A DNA stretch of 64,000 nucleotides from JAJFJD01 sp965228425 (GTDB lineage: Bacteria; Pseudomonadota; Alphaproteobacteria; UBA8366): NCBI GenBank assembly GCA_965228425.1, contig OZ245815.1, positions 4,154,001 through 4,218,000 of the forward strand, in the 5' to 3' direction. The position numbers and the translations under genes are program-made. Of the stretch, positions 1 to 8,306 are shown piece by piece. The notes beneath the pieces are model-generated. The model saw nothing but the letters and a program-made list of their open reading frames with translations. It was not told where the DNA came from and did not search any database. Every line of letters begins with the position of its first letter. Within the stretch, counting starts at the first letter, position 1.

Positions 1-430
1 CGCCGCACTCTGCGTCGAACATGGGGTGGACGGCATCTATGTCTCGAACCACGGCGGACGCCAACTCGATCATGGCCGCGGGTCGATGGACGTGCTGCCC
101 GAAGTCGTCGCCGAGGCAAAAGGCAAGGCGACGGTCATCGTCGACGGCGGCGTGTTGCGCGGCTCGGACATCGTGAAGGCGAAAGCGCTGGGTGCGGATC
201 TCGTCGGTATCGGGCGGCTGCAATGCGCCAGCCTCGCCGCCGGCGGCATGGGCGCGGTCGTGCGGGCGCTGGAAATCCTGGAGCAGGAAATCCAGATTTC
301 CATGGGCCTCAGCGGCGCCACGAGCTGGGCCGATCTCGACCCGAGCTGCGTGTCCACATCCACCACGGTCGCCTTTCCCTCGGTCTTCAGCGCGCATCAG
401 ATGCTGAGCCTGAACCCGAACAAATACTAA
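1..430 (+). CDS. FMN-dependent alpha-hydroxy-acid oxidase, C-terminal part (5' end outside window)
   Basis: The reading frame is open from the first bases and ends in TAA at 428-430. About 142 C-terminal residues are visible. They contain the SNHGGRQLD segment, which holds the family's catalytic base His and an Arg, and the DGGVLRGSDIVKA phosphate-binding segment of the FMN TIM barrel. The family oxidises L-2-hydroxy acids (glycolate, lactate, mandelate) to 2-oxo acids. The downstream gene is a close paralogue with the same motifs and end (NPNKY versus DPHTY), so this looks like a tandem duplication. Substrate is unknown. The start lies upstream of the window. Confidence 0.9.
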   Translation, partial: AALCVEHGVDGIYVSNHGGRQLDHGRGSMDVLPEVVAEAKGKATVIVDGGVLRGSDIVKAKALGADLVGIGRLQCASLAAGGMGAVVRALEILEQEIQISMGLSGATSWADLDPSCVSTSTTVAFPSVFSAHQMLSLNPNKY

Positions 431-449
431 GAAGAAGGCTAATTGATCG

Positions 450-1568
450 ATGAGCATCGAACCGGCACGGCAATTCGCCACCGTCCACGAGATCGTCAAG
501 GCCGCGCGCAAGAACTTGGCGCAGGGCGTCTGGGACTACGTGGTCGGCGGTACCGACACCGAAACCACCTTGCGCCGCAACCGCCAAGCGCTGGACTCAA
601 TCGCCTTCCGGCCCCGGGTGATGCGCGACGTGTCGGCCCGCACCGCCAAGGCCGAGTTCATGGGCCGTAACCTTCGGATGCCGGTTATCCTCGCCCCGAT
701 CGGCTCGCTCGAGACGGTCGAGGAAGGCGGCGGCGCCACGCCCGCCAAGGCCGCCGAGATATTCGACGTGGTGCATATGCTGAGCTCGCAGGCCGCGCCC
801 GGCCTCGAAGGAACCGCCAAGGCCGCGCCGGACAACAACCGGATTTTCCAGCTCTATGTCCGCGGCGATCACGCCTTCCAGGACGATTACGTGAAACGCG
901 CGATGGACAACGGCTATTTCGCCTTCGCCGTGACCGTCGACCTCGACCTCTACACGCGGCGGGAGCGCGATCTCGCCAACCGCTACGTCCGCCTGTCCCG
1001 CCGCAAGGCGACCCAGGACCCGGCGGCCTACCAAAAGTCCATCGGTTTTCAGGCCGGCTACAACTGGGATGACGTCAAGCGGTTCAAGGACAAGTTCGAC
1101 ATCCCGCTGATTCTGAAAGGGATCGGCTGCATCGAGGATGCCGCGCTCGCGCTGGAACACGGCGTCGAAGGCATCTACGTCACCAACCATGGCGGGCGCG
1201 CGCTGGATACAGGGCGCGGATCGGCCGACGTGTTGCCTGAGATCGTCGCCGAGGTGAACGGCCGGGCCAAAGTCATCTACGACGGCGGGGTCATGCGCGG
1301 TTCCGACATCGTCAAGGCGATGATCCTGGGCGCGGATGCGGTCGGCGTGGGACGGCTACAGTGCATCGGCATGGCGGCGGCCGGTGTCCCCGGATTGCTG
1401 CGCGTGCTGGAGCTGCTGGAGGAAGAAATCCACATCTGCATGGGCCTGCTCGGCGTCAACGGGTGGGACGAACTCGACCAATCCTTCATCTGCGCCGCCG
1501 ATCCGGTTAACGAGCCGACGGTGTTCAGCCAGCATCCGATGGTCGCCCTCGACCCGCACACCTACTAG
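450..1568 (+). CDS. FMN-dependent alpha-hydroxy-acid oxidase/dehydrogenase
   Basis: This is a complete 372-residue member of the glycolate oxidase / L-lactate dehydrogenase family. The N-terminal helical segment (QFATVHEIVKAARKNL) is followed by an FMN-binding TIM barrel. The LILKGI strand supplies the flavin-contacting Lys, TNHGGRALD carries the catalytic His and substrate Arg, and DGGVMRGSDIVKA is the FMN phosphate site. Expected activity is oxidation of an L-2-hydroxy acid to a 2-oxo acid with O2 or a quinone as acceptor. It starts 19 bp after the upstream paralogue, so the two are probably co-transcribed. Substrate cannot be told from sequence. Confidence 0.9.
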   Translation: MSIEPARQFATVHEIVKAARKNLAQGVWDYVVGGTDTETTLRRNRQALDSIAFRPRVMRDVSARTAKAEFMGRNLRMPVILAPIGSLETVEEGGGATPAKAAEIFDVVHMLSSQAAPGLEGTAKAAPDNNRIFQLYVRGDHAFQDDYVKRAMDNGYFAFAVTVDLDLYTRRERDLANRYVRLSRRKATQDPAAYQKSIGFQAGYNWDDVKRFKDKFDIPLILKGIGCIEDAALALEHGVEGIYVTNHGGRALDTGRGSADVLPEIVAEVNGRAKVIYDGGVMRGSDIVKAMILGADAVGVGRLQCIGMAAAGVPGLLRVLELLEEEIHICMGLLGVNGWDELDQSFICAADPVNEPTVFSQHPMVALDPHTY

Positions 1569-1589
1569 AAAGCAGGAGTTCGCCCCCTT

Positions 1590-2414
1590 ATGCCGGATAC
1601 GCCCGTCACGCCCCTGCCCGCCAGCACCGTCTTGCTTCTCCGCGACGGGAATGCGGGGATGGAAGTCTTCATGGTCAAGCGGCCGACCAAGATGGACTTC
1701 GCGGCCGGCGCGCTGGTCTATCCCGGCGGCAAGGTGGATCCGGCGGACAAGACACCCTGGCTGCGAGACCGCAGCGGCCCGATCGGCGACATCGACGATT
1801 TCCAATTGTCGCTGCATGTCGCGGCGGTGCGCGAAACCTTCGAAGAATGCGGCGTTTTGCTCGCCCGGCCCAAGGGCAGTTCCGAGATGATCGCGGCCGA
1901 CCGCGTGCCCGAACTCGACGAGAAATACCGCCAGCCGCTGATGAAAGACGAGATCGGCATCGACGAGATGATCGAGGCCGAGGGTCTGGACCTCGCCTGC
2001 GACCTGCTGGTCTATTACGCACATTGGATCACGCCGGAGATGCGGCCGAAACGGTTCGACACGCATTTCTTTTTAGCGCCCACACCGCCGGGCCAAATTG
2101 CGCTCCATGACGGGAGGGAATCCCTCGATTCCCTTTGGAACAGCCCTCAAGGCGTGATCGACGACTATGTGGGCGGCATACATTTCGTGATGTTCCCGAC
2201 CTATTGCACGCTGATGCGGCTCGACCGCAGCAAGACCGTCGACGAAGCGCTCGAACGGGCGCGCGGCGAAAAAGTCGTGACCGTCTTGGGCCAGCGGGAG
2301 AAAGGTCCCGACGGATCGACGCGCATGATCCTGCCTAAAGATGCGGGTTACGACATCTTCGAAGTGCCCGACCCGAAAGCGCCGAACGGCAAACATTTGG
2401 TCGTCCACCGGTAG
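1590..2414 (+). CDS. Nudix hydrolase with interrupted Nudix box (NUDT19-like)
   Basis: The 274-residue product begins with the Nudix core strand (ASTVLLLRDG) and a YPGGKVD segment. The REXXEEXG half of the Nudix box (RETFEECG, residues 81-88) lies about 34 residues after the glycine instead of the usual 14, so an insert splits the box. The same layout is known from NUDT19/RP2-type enzymes, which hydrolyse CoA and acyl-CoA pyrophosphate bonds. A CoA-ester pyrophosphatase would suit the CoA-rich surroundings, but that role is an inference. The gene starts 21 bp after the oxidase stop, with AGGAG upstream of its ATG, and is probably in the same operon. Confidence 0.8.
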   Translation: MPDTPVTPLPASTVLLLRDGNAGMEVFMVKRPTKMDFAAGALVYPGGKVDPADKTPWLRDRSGPIGDIDDFQLSLHVAAVRETFEECGVLLARPKGSSEMIAADRVPELDEKYRQPLMKDEIGIDEMIEAEGLDLACDLLVYYAHWITPEMRPKRFDTHFFLAPTPPGQIALHDGRESLDSLWNSPQGVIDDYVGGIHFVMFPTYCTLMRLDRSKTVDEALERARGEKVVTVLGQREKGPDGSTRMILPKDAGYDIFEVPDPKAPNGKHLVVHR

Positions 2415-2485
2415 TTGGCCGAACGCGGTCCGCGCGTCATCCGTCGACACCCGCAGGCTGAGGGTGTTTTCACTCTGATTTTCCC

Positions 2486-2551
2486 GTCATTCCCGCGAAA
2501 GCGGGATTCCATACATCGGCGCACATGGATCCCCGTTTTCACGGGGATGAC
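2486..2551. repeat. REP/BIME-like interspersed palindromic element
   Basis: Two GC-rich hairpins face each other: TCCCGC-gaaa-GCGGGA (2491-2506) and CCCCGT-tttc-ACGGGG (2531-2546). The outer ends GTCATTCCCG and CGGGGATGAC form an imperfect terminal inverted repeat. The left half matches the 'GTCATTCCCGCGAAAGCGGGA' intergenic repeat common in proteobacterial genomes. It lies between the Nudix and cupin genes and may also act as a terminator. No second copy was noticed in this window. Confidence 0.6.
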
Positions 2552-2569
2552 ATCATTCTCATAGTTTCC

Positions 2570-2594
2570 TCATGCTGACCCTGTCGAAGCATGA
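2570..2594. repeat. Fragment of a 'TTCGACAGGGTCAGCATGA' type intergenic repeat
   Basis: Read on the minus strand, the sequence is close to the short 'CTTCGACAGGCTCAGCATGA' motif seen many times between genes in alphaproteobacteria. The TCATG and CATGA ends make it partly palindromic. It follows the larger repeat by 18 bp, so this spacer collects repeat elements. Identification is by recall of the motif only. Confidence 0.4.
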
Positions 2595-2692
2595 ATGCTC
2601 TCAAGCGATCGATTCCGAACTCCATTCACCTTACGCAAGAAGGCAATTACTATCCGTGCGAATCTCTCCTCTAACCGACCGGTACGGCGCTC

Positions 2693-3010
2693 ATGAAAAC
2701 CACCCAATTCCCCGACAAGATTCGCAGCCTCGAACCTTTCTCCGACCGGTTCGACGCCTTCCGGTTACCGGCCAAAAACTGCGACGTACTGTTCGCAACC
2801 TATCCCGCCGGTACGGCGATCGAACCGCATACCCACGAGACGGATAATTGGGGCGTGATCACAAAGGGTGAGATGTTCATCACCATGAACGGCACTGAAA
2901 CCGCCTACCGGCCCGGCGACTGGTATCACGTACGCGCGGGCGCGGAACACTCCGCCCGCTGCGAAACACAGACTGAAGAGATCGAATTCTGGTTCAAGGC
3001 CGAGGGGTAG
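2693..3010 (+). CDS. Small single-domain cupin protein
   Basis: The 105-residue protein is one cupin barrel. Cupin motif 1 is residues 38-61 with metal-binding His46 and His48. Motif 2 is residues 72-87 (YRPGDWYHV to AEHS) with the third His at 86. Small cupins of this type bind a metal and act as isomerases, dioxygenases or sensors; no function can be assigned. The gene is preceded by the repeat-containing spacer and is convergent with the CaiB gene, ending 9 bp from that gene's stop. The ribosome-binding site is weak. Confidence 0.8.
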   Translation: MKTTQFPDKIRSLEPFSDRFDAFRLPAKNCDVLFATYPAGTAIEPHTHETDNWGVITKGEMFITMNGTETAYRPGDWYHVRAGAEHSARCETQTEEIEFWFKAEG

Positions 3011-3019
3011 TTCGGCCGC

Positions 3020-4240
3020 CTATTCGTCGCCAAGAACGCCCGCATTCCGAAGGGCGGCGATCGCCCCTTCGTCCATCTCCAGCAGATCGCGCAGAACCTC
3101 GTCCGTATGCTGCCCCAACAACGGTGCCGCCGTCGGCTTCGCCGCCGGGGTATCGGACATTTTGTACGGCGTACCCAGCATGCGCAGATCGCCCGCCGTC
3201 GGATGCGGCACGGTCACGACCATGTCGCGCTCCGCCACCTCGGGCGATTCCAGCGCTTCAGAGACTGGGCGCACCGGCCCGCCGGCCACCCCCGTCGCGC
3301 GGCATTTCAACACCCAATGGTCGAGCGGACGCGCGGCGAATATTTCATTCAAGAGACGCATGAGTTCGTCCCGGTTGGCCGCCCGATCCGGGTTGCGCCG
3401 GAAACGCGGATCCTCGATCCAATCCGGCCGATCGATCACGTCCCTGCAGAGCGAATGAAACTGCGGGTCGGTGGCGCAGGCGAGATAGAGCATCCCGTCC
3501 TTCGCATGAAACGCACCGACCGGCACCGCCACCGCATGGGTGTTGCCGGTGCGGACCGGATTCTCGCCGGTACAGAAATAGCCTTGCGCGAAATTCCCGA
3601 GCGCTGCCGCCGCGCCGTCCATCAGCGCCAGATCGATATGCTGCCCTCGCCCGCGCTCGCCGCGCGCAATCACCGCCGACAGGATCGACGTGCTGGCGTA
3701 CAGCCCGATGAATAGATCGGTCAACGACAACGGTGACCGCAGCGGATCGCCCGCCGGATCGCCGGTGATCGCCATCAGCCCGAATTCCGCCTGCAGGACA
3801 GGGTCGAAACCGGGCCGGTCGGCCATGCTGCCTTCCTGGCCGTAGGACGATATCGAACAATAGATCAGGTGCGGGTGCCGCGCCTCTATCGTGTCGTAGT
3901 CGAGGCCGAGCCGCCGCATCACGCCGGGCCGGAAGTTCTGGATCAGCACGTCGCATTTGGCGGCGAGCTGGTGAACGACGTCGCGCCCCGCCTCGCTGCT
4001 GAGGTCGAGCGCGACACTCTTCTTATTGCGATTGAAGGCCATGAAGAAAGCCGATTCGCCGCCGGCCTCGGGCGGCTTGAAGAAGCGCGTGTCGTCGCCC
4101 TGCCCGGGCCGCTCGATCTTGATGATCTCGGCACCTAAATCCGCCAACTGCATGGTACAGAACGGTCCGGCGACGATGCGGGTCAGGTCGAGGACCCGAA
4201 TACCCGTGAGCGGCGGCGAAGCCGAACCGGCATCGGTCAT
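3020..4240 (-). CDS. CaiB/BaiF family CoA-transferase (class III)
   Basis: The 406-residue protein has the full class III CoA-transferase layout: an N-terminal Rossmann part (GIRVLDLTRIVAGPF), the NFRPGVMRRLGL segment, and Asp146 in RPGFDPVLQA. That Asp matches the catalytic aspartate of formyl-CoA transferase, which forms the acyl-enzyme anhydride. It would move CoA between two carboxylic acids. Its ATG overlaps the stop of the upstream nitronate monooxygenase-like gene by 4 bp (ATGA), so the two are translationally coupled. Donor and acceptor acids are unknown. Confidence 0.9.
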   Translation of the reverse strand: MTDAGSASPPLTGIRVLDLTRIVAGPFCTMQLADLGAEIIKIERPGQGDDTRFFKPPEAGGESAFFMAFNRNKKSVALDLSSEAGRDVVHQLAAKCDVLIQNFRPGVMRRLGLDYDTIEARHPHLIYCSISSYGQEGSMADRPGFDPVLQAEFGLMAITGDPAGDPLRSPLSLTDLFIGLYASTSILSAVIARGERGRGQHIDLALMDGAAAALGNFAQGYFCTGENPVRTGNTHAVAVPVGAFHAKDGMLYLACATDPQFHSLCRDVIDRPDWIEDPRFRRNPDRAANRDELMRLLNEIFAARPLDHWVLKCRATGVAGGPVRPVSEALESPEVAERDMVVTVPHPTAGDLRMLGTPYKMSDTPAAKPTAAPLLGQHTDEVLRDLLEMDEGAIAALRNAGVLGDE

Positions 4241-5364
4241 AATTCCACAACTGCCCCGGTACGAAAGCCGTTCACCGTCTCTATGGTGCTGGCCACGATT
4301 TCATCCATGATCTGCCGGGCCGGCTTGCGGTCCTTCAACATGCCGCCGATCTGTCCCGCGGGATTGCTGATCAGGTCGTCGCGGCCGGCGCGCACGGCGG
4401 CCTCGTTGAAGTCATCCATCAGGATCTTCTGATATGGCATCGGCAAGGGATCAAGGCTGCAGGCATCCCACGCTTCGGTGATCGGCGTCGTGCGGCCGCG
4501 CATGGTCTTGCCGGTATAGACCCGGCGGATTTGGAAGTCTTTCGACTCCCCGCTCAGGATAGCGTCCTGTTTCTTGCCGCCGATATCGCTTTCCTCGGCG
4601 ACGAGGAACGCCGTGCCGACCCAAGCGCCGATAGCCCCGAGCGCCAAAGACGCGGCGACGCCGCGCCCGTCCGCGATCCCGCCCGCCGCGACCACGGGGA
4701 TCGGGCTGACCGCATCGACGACCTGCGGAATGAGCGGAAAATTCGCGAGATGACCGGTGTGGCCGCCGGCTTCATGACCTTGCGCGACGACGATGTCGAC
4801 ACCGGCCGCTTTCTGGCGCTCGGCATTGCGGGGCGTTCCGGCGAGACCCAGCACGACCATCTTTTTCTCATGCGCCTGCGGCACCACCCAAGAGGGGTCG
4901 CCGAGCCCCGCGGCAAAGGCCTGGACGTCTTCTTCCATGACCACCTGCACCTGATCTTCGATCAGGTTGGTGGACACCACCGCCTCGTTGTCGACATACA
5001 CATCGGGCAGGTCGTACTCCTCCATCAACGATTTCACGAAGGCGACATGCTCCGGGAACTTCTCCCAAAGCTGACGACGCACCTCCGTCCGGGTCGTGCC
5101 CGCCCCTTTCGCGAGGCTCGCCGGCAGCAACAAGTCCACGCCGATCGGCTTGTCGGTCAATCTTCGGGTTTCCCGAATGACGCGCCGTAATTCCTCTGGC
5201 GGCAATCCGGAGCCACCGACGACTCCCATGCCGCCCGCTTCCGATACGGCCGCCACCAACGCCGGCGGCGTCGCCTTGCCGCGCGACCCCATCCCCGCCA
5301 AAAGGATGGGGTATTCGATACCCAGCATGTCGCAGAGCTGAGTCCGCAATACCGGTCGTCCCAT
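4237..5364 (-). CDS. Nitronate monooxygenase-like FMN protein (NPD/FabK family)
   Basis: This 375-residue FMN TIM-barrel protein belongs to the 2-nitropropane dioxygenase / nitronate monooxygenase / FabK group. Visible motifs are YPILLAGMG at the N-terminus, QGHEAGGHTG (His197 and His202, the former near the family's catalytic His), VVAAGGIADGRG, and ALGAIGAWVGTAFL for FMN phosphate. Members oxidise alkyl nitronates, reduce enoyl thioesters, or are uncharacterised. Coupling to the CaiB gene by a 4-bp overlap and the acyl-CoA genes around it make an acyl-CoA related reaction plausible. Confidence 0.8.
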   Translation of the reverse strand: MGRPVLRTQLCDMLGIEYPILLAGMGSRGKATPPALVAAVSEAGGMGVVGGSGLPPEELRRVIRETRRLTDKPIGVDLLLPASLAKGAGTTRTEVRRQLWEKFPEHVAFVKSLMEEYDLPDVYVDNEAVVSTNLIEDQVQVVMEEDVQAFAAGLGDPSWVVPQAHEKKMVVLGLAGTPRNAERQKAAGVDIVVAQGHEAGGHTGHLANFPLIPQVVDAVSPIPVVAAGGIADGRGVAASLALGAIGAWVGTAFLVAEESDIGGKKQDAILSGESKDFQIRRVYTGKTMRGRTTPITEAWDACSLDPLPMPYQKILMDDFNEAAVRAGRDDLISNPAGQIGGMLKDRKPARQIMDEIVASTIETVNGFRTGAVVEL

Positions 5365-5457
5365 TTCGTCCTCCCCGTGACCGCAGCGCCGATGTGGTTC
5401 TCTTTTTTAGCGGCTCTCGTTTTCCGGAGCCTTAGCCTGCGGTATTCACATTTTCTC

Positions 5458-6246
5458 TTACCGGCCCTTGAAGTCCGGTTGCCGTTTCTCCTTGAAGGCC
5501 GCCACCGCCTCCCGATGATCCTCGCTCGACCGCACCACGGTCATATGCGAGGAGATTTGATCCATATGCGTCCAAAGGTCGGTTTCCAGACCTTGGGTCA
5601 ACGTGCGTTTGATGATGCGATTGGACAGCGGCGCACCGCGGGCGATCTTGCCCACGAACTCCATCGCGCGGTCCATGAACTCATCGTCCGGCCAGACGTG
5701 ATTGACCAAGCCGATGTCCAACGCTTCCTGCGCGCTCAGGAATTCGCTGGTCCAGAACATTTCCAGCGCTTTCGACCGCCCGACGATGCGCGGCAAATGC
5801 CACGCGCCGCCCGCACCCGGGATCAAACCGATGCGGGCATAGGTCTCGGCCAACCGCGCGCTTTCCGCCGCGACCCGGATGTCGCAGGTCAGGGCCAGGT
5901 CCAGCCCGCCGCCGACCGCCACGCCGTTGACCGCCGCAACGCTCGGCTTGTCCATTTGGATCATCCGCTTGGCGACCATCTGGGTCTGCGTCCACAGCCG
6001 GGTCTTCGTCGTCATTGTGGTGTTGTCGGCCTTCTCGCCCATGCGTTTGACGTCACCGCCGCTGCAGAACCCGCGGCCGGCGCCGGTCACCAACAGGGCG
6101 CGGATATCGTCGCGTTCCTGCACCTCTTTCAAATACGCGACCCAGCCGGTCAGCATGTCCGGCGTGAAGGCATTCAACGCATCAGGCCGGTTTAACGTCA
6201 TGACAGCGACCCCGTCGGTCACTTCGAACAAAAGATCATCGGACAT
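5458..6246 (-). CDS. Enoyl-CoA hydratase/isomerase (crotonase) family protein
   Basis: The 262-residue crotonase starts at MSDDLLFEV. An in-frame ATG at 6273 would overlap the upstream MaoC gene, so the inner start is preferred. Oxyanion-hole segments are FCSGGDVK (60-67) and VAVGGGLDLAL (109-119). Of the two catalytic acids of classical hydratases, Glu134 (AETYARIG) is kept and the other position is Asp116 instead of Glu. It is the last gene of the DUF35-thiolase-MaoC operon, starting 8 bp after the MaoC stop. Confidence 0.88.
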   Translation of the reverse strand: MSDDLLFEVTDGVAVMTLNRPDALNAFTPDMLTGWVAYLKEVQERDDIRALLVTGAGRGFCSGGDVKRMGEKADNTTMTTKTRLWTQTQMVAKRMIQMDKPSVAAVNGVAVGGGLDLALTCDIRVAAESARLAETYARIGLIPGAGGAWHLPRIVGRSKALEMFWTSEFLSAQEALDIGLVNHVWPDDEFMDRAMEFVGKIARGAPLSNRIIKRTLTQGLETDLWTHMDQISSHMTVVRSSEDHREAVAAFKEKRQPDFKGR

Positions 6247-6254
6247 CGTTGTGG

Positions 6255-6731
6255 TTATCCCCCATCGCGGCACCGGTACAGGATGGTGGCTTCCATCTCC
6301 TGCACCACATCGCCGTGTTGATTCTTGATTTCCCGTTTCAGCGTGACGACACCGCGCCCCGGCTTGCTGGTCTCGCGCTTCGACAACACTGTCTGTTCCA
6401 TGCGGATCGTGTCACCGTGTTTGACCGGCGTCAGCAACCGCCACTTGTCGATGCCCAAGAGCGCCAGCAGCGTCCCGTCGTTGATCCCGCTGGCGTATTG
6501 CAGCCCGCCCGCGATGCCGTAGACCATCGGCCCATGCGCGATGACCTCGCCGAATGGCGTGGTCTTGGCATATTCGAAATTGCTGTGGACCTCGTTGAAG
6601 TCCCCGGTCAGGCAGCAGAAATTGACGATGTCCGTCCCCGTGATCGTACGTGCCGGCGTCGTCAGCGTCATGCCGACCTCGAAATCCTCGTAATACATCC
6701 CGCGCGGTTTTGTGGTGCCGTCGGCACTCAT
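6255..6731 (-). CDS. MaoC-like (R)-specific enoyl-CoA hydratase
   Basis: The 158-residue hot-dog protein carries the hydratase-2 motif LTGDFNEVHSN, with catalytic Asp44 and His49 as in PhaJ-type hydratases. It should add water to a trans-2-enoyl-CoA to give a (3R)-hydroxyacyl-CoA. The start overlaps the thiolase stop by 4 bp (ATGA). In steroid side-chain degradation a MaoC-like hydratase works with a thiolase-like aldolase and a DUF35 protein. The same three families are adjacent here. Confidence 0.88.
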   Translation of the reverse strand: MSADGTTKPRGMYYEDFEVGMTLTTPARTITGTDIVNFCCLTGDFNEVHSNFEYAKTTPFGEVIAHGPMVYGIAGGLQYASGINDGTLLALLGIDKWRLLTPVKHGDTIRMEQTVLSKRETSKPGRGVVTLKREIKNQHGDVVQEMEATILYRCRDGG

Positions 6732-7894
6732 CGCGCTTCCCTCCCCAACAGCATGGTGCAGTTGGACGACAGGATGCCGCCTTCGTTATGCACCAGCGCC
6801 ACGTCGTGATTCTTGACTTGCCGGTCGCCTTGATCGCCGCGTAGCTGCCGCGTCGCCTCGACGATGCCGAAGATTCCGCCGCCCGCGCCCGCCTGAGCAT
6901 GGGACAGCAGGCCGCCATCGGTGTTGATCGGCAGGCTGCCCTCGATCGCGGTCTCGCCGCGCAGGAACCGTTCGCCGCCTTCGCCGCGTTCCGCCAATCC
7001 GAGTTCTTCCATCTCGATGATCGGCACGATGGTGAAACAGTCATAGAGCTGCGCGAAATCCACATCGCTGGGGCCCAGTCCGGCCATCGCATAGGCAGCT
7101 TCGCCCGATTGCCGGCAGCCGAAATCCGTCAGGCTCGGTGCGGCGATCAGATGCTCGTGGGTATGGAATTCGCCGATGCCCAACAGATAGGCCGGCGCGT
7201 TGGCAAGATCCGGCACGCGATCCGCGCGGGTCACCACGAAGGCCCCGGCCGCATCGGAAATCAAGCAGCAATCGAGGATGTTCAGCGGCTCGGCGATCGG
7301 CTTCGAATTCAGCACGTCTTCCGCCGTGATCGGCTTTGTCATATGGGCGTTCGGATGGCGCAGCGCATGATTGCGTCCGTTCACCGCGACCGCGGCCATT
7401 TGCTCGCGGGTCGTGCCGAACTCATGCATGTAGCGACGCGCGATCATGGCGTAGAAGCCGGGGATAAGCGGGCCATACGGGTTCTCGAAATAGGGATGGC
7501 CGACGATGGTCAGCGCCGCCACCGCGGAGTCCCGACTCTGCCCGGTCGCCCGGTTCTCACCGGCGCACACCAGCACCGTATCGCAATGCCCGGCGAGCAC
7601 CGCTTCGGCCGCGTGCTTCAGCATGACCGCCGGTGATCCCCCACCCACTGCCACGGAGGCGCAGTAACGCGGCTGAATCCCCAGATACTCGGCGACCACC
7701 GTGCCCAGCATGAAATAGGGCTCGGTCATGGTATAGGCGGTGAGCACGCCGTCGACATCCTTGAGCGTAAGCCCCGCGTCGTCGAGCGCCCGCTTGCAGG
7801 CCTGCGCGTTGAGGCCGACGCCCGTCATCTCCGGCACCTTGCCGATATCGGACTCGCCGACGCCGGCGACGATGATCTCGTTGCGAAGGCTCAT
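6728..7894 (-). CDS. Thiolase-like protein (lipid-transfer protein / Ltp2-type candidate aldolase)
   Basis: The 388-residue protein has a thiolase fold: IIVAGVGESDIG at the N-terminus, LKHAAEAVLAG, VLVCAGEN and a C-terminal thiolase half. At the region that normally holds the nucleophilic Cys it reads SVAVGGGSPAV, apparently without Cys. The usual GHPxG loop is degenerate (LLSHAQAGAGGG). The conserved DFAQLYDCF segment of the SCP2-thiolase / Ltp group is present. Such proteins, paired with DUF35 partners, can catalyse retro-aldol cleavage of beta-hydroxyacyl-CoA instead of thiolysis. The DUF35 gene is directly upstream, 4 bp away. The aldolase assignment is an inference. Confidence 0.82.
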   Translation of the reverse strand: MSLRNEIIVAGVGESDIGKVPEMTGVGLNAQACKRALDDAGLTLKDVDGVLTAYTMTEPYFMLGTVVAEYLGIQPRYCASVAVGGGSPAVMLKHAAEAVLAGHCDTVLVCAGENRATGQSRDSAVAALTIVGHPYFENPYGPLIPGFYAMIARRYMHEFGTTREQMAAVAVNGRNHALRHPNAHMTKPITAEDVLNSKPIAEPLNILDCCLISDAAGAFVVTRADRVPDLANAPAYLLGIGEFHTHEHLIAAPSLTDFGCRQSGEAAYAMAGLGPSDVDFAQLYDCFTIVPIIEMEELGLAERGEGGERFLRGETAIEGSLPINTDGGLLSHAQAGAGGGIFGIVEATRQLRGDQGDRQVKNHDVALVHNEGGILSSNCTMLLGREAR

Positions 7895-7898
7895 CCGA

Positions 7899-8306
7899 TT
7901 ACGCCCGCCTGAACTGCGGCACCTTGGCGCCGTCGCCGCCGCGGTCCTCGAATTCGACTGTCACGGCGTCGCCGATCGCCACGTCGAGCGCGTCCGCGCC
8001 GACGATGTTCGTCATCATGCGCGGCCCTTCTTCGAGGTCGATCAATGCGACCACATAGGGCGTTTGCGCCTGAAATTCGGGAAAGGCGGCGCGATGCACC
8101 ACGGTGAAGCTGTGGACGGTGCCACGACCGGCCGCTTCGACCCAATCGGTGTTGTCCGAGCCGCATTCGGTGCAGAGATATCGGGGAAAGAACCGCAGCG
8201 TTCCGCAGTCGGAACACTTTTGCAGGAGGAGCCTGTCGTTGCGCGCGCCTTCCCAATAGGGCGCGGAATCGGCGTTGACCACCGGTGCCGGCAAATCACC
8301 GCTCAT
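7899..8306 (-). CDS. DUF35/OB-fold zinc-ribbon acyl-CoA-associated protein
   Basis: A 135-residue protein starting at MSGDLPAPV, with GGAGGG about 9 nt upstream of the ATG; longer in-frame starts lack such a site. A rubredoxin-like zinc ribbon (Cys31, Cys34, Cys45, Cys48) is followed by an OB fold (GRGTVHSFTVVHR; TPYVVALIDLEEGPRMMTNI). DUF35 proteins are partners of thiolase-like enzymes, helping bind CoA thioesters and completing the active site in Ltp2-type aldolases. It is first in the operon with the thiolase-like, MaoC and crotonase genes. Confidence 0.88.
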   Translation of the reverse strand: MSGDLPAPVVNADSAPYWEGARNDRLLLQKCSDCGTLRFFPRYLCTECGSDNTDWVEAAGRGTVHSFTVVHRAAFPEFQAQTPYVVALIDLEEGPRMMTNIVGADALDVAIGDAVTVEFEDRGGDGAKVPQFRRA

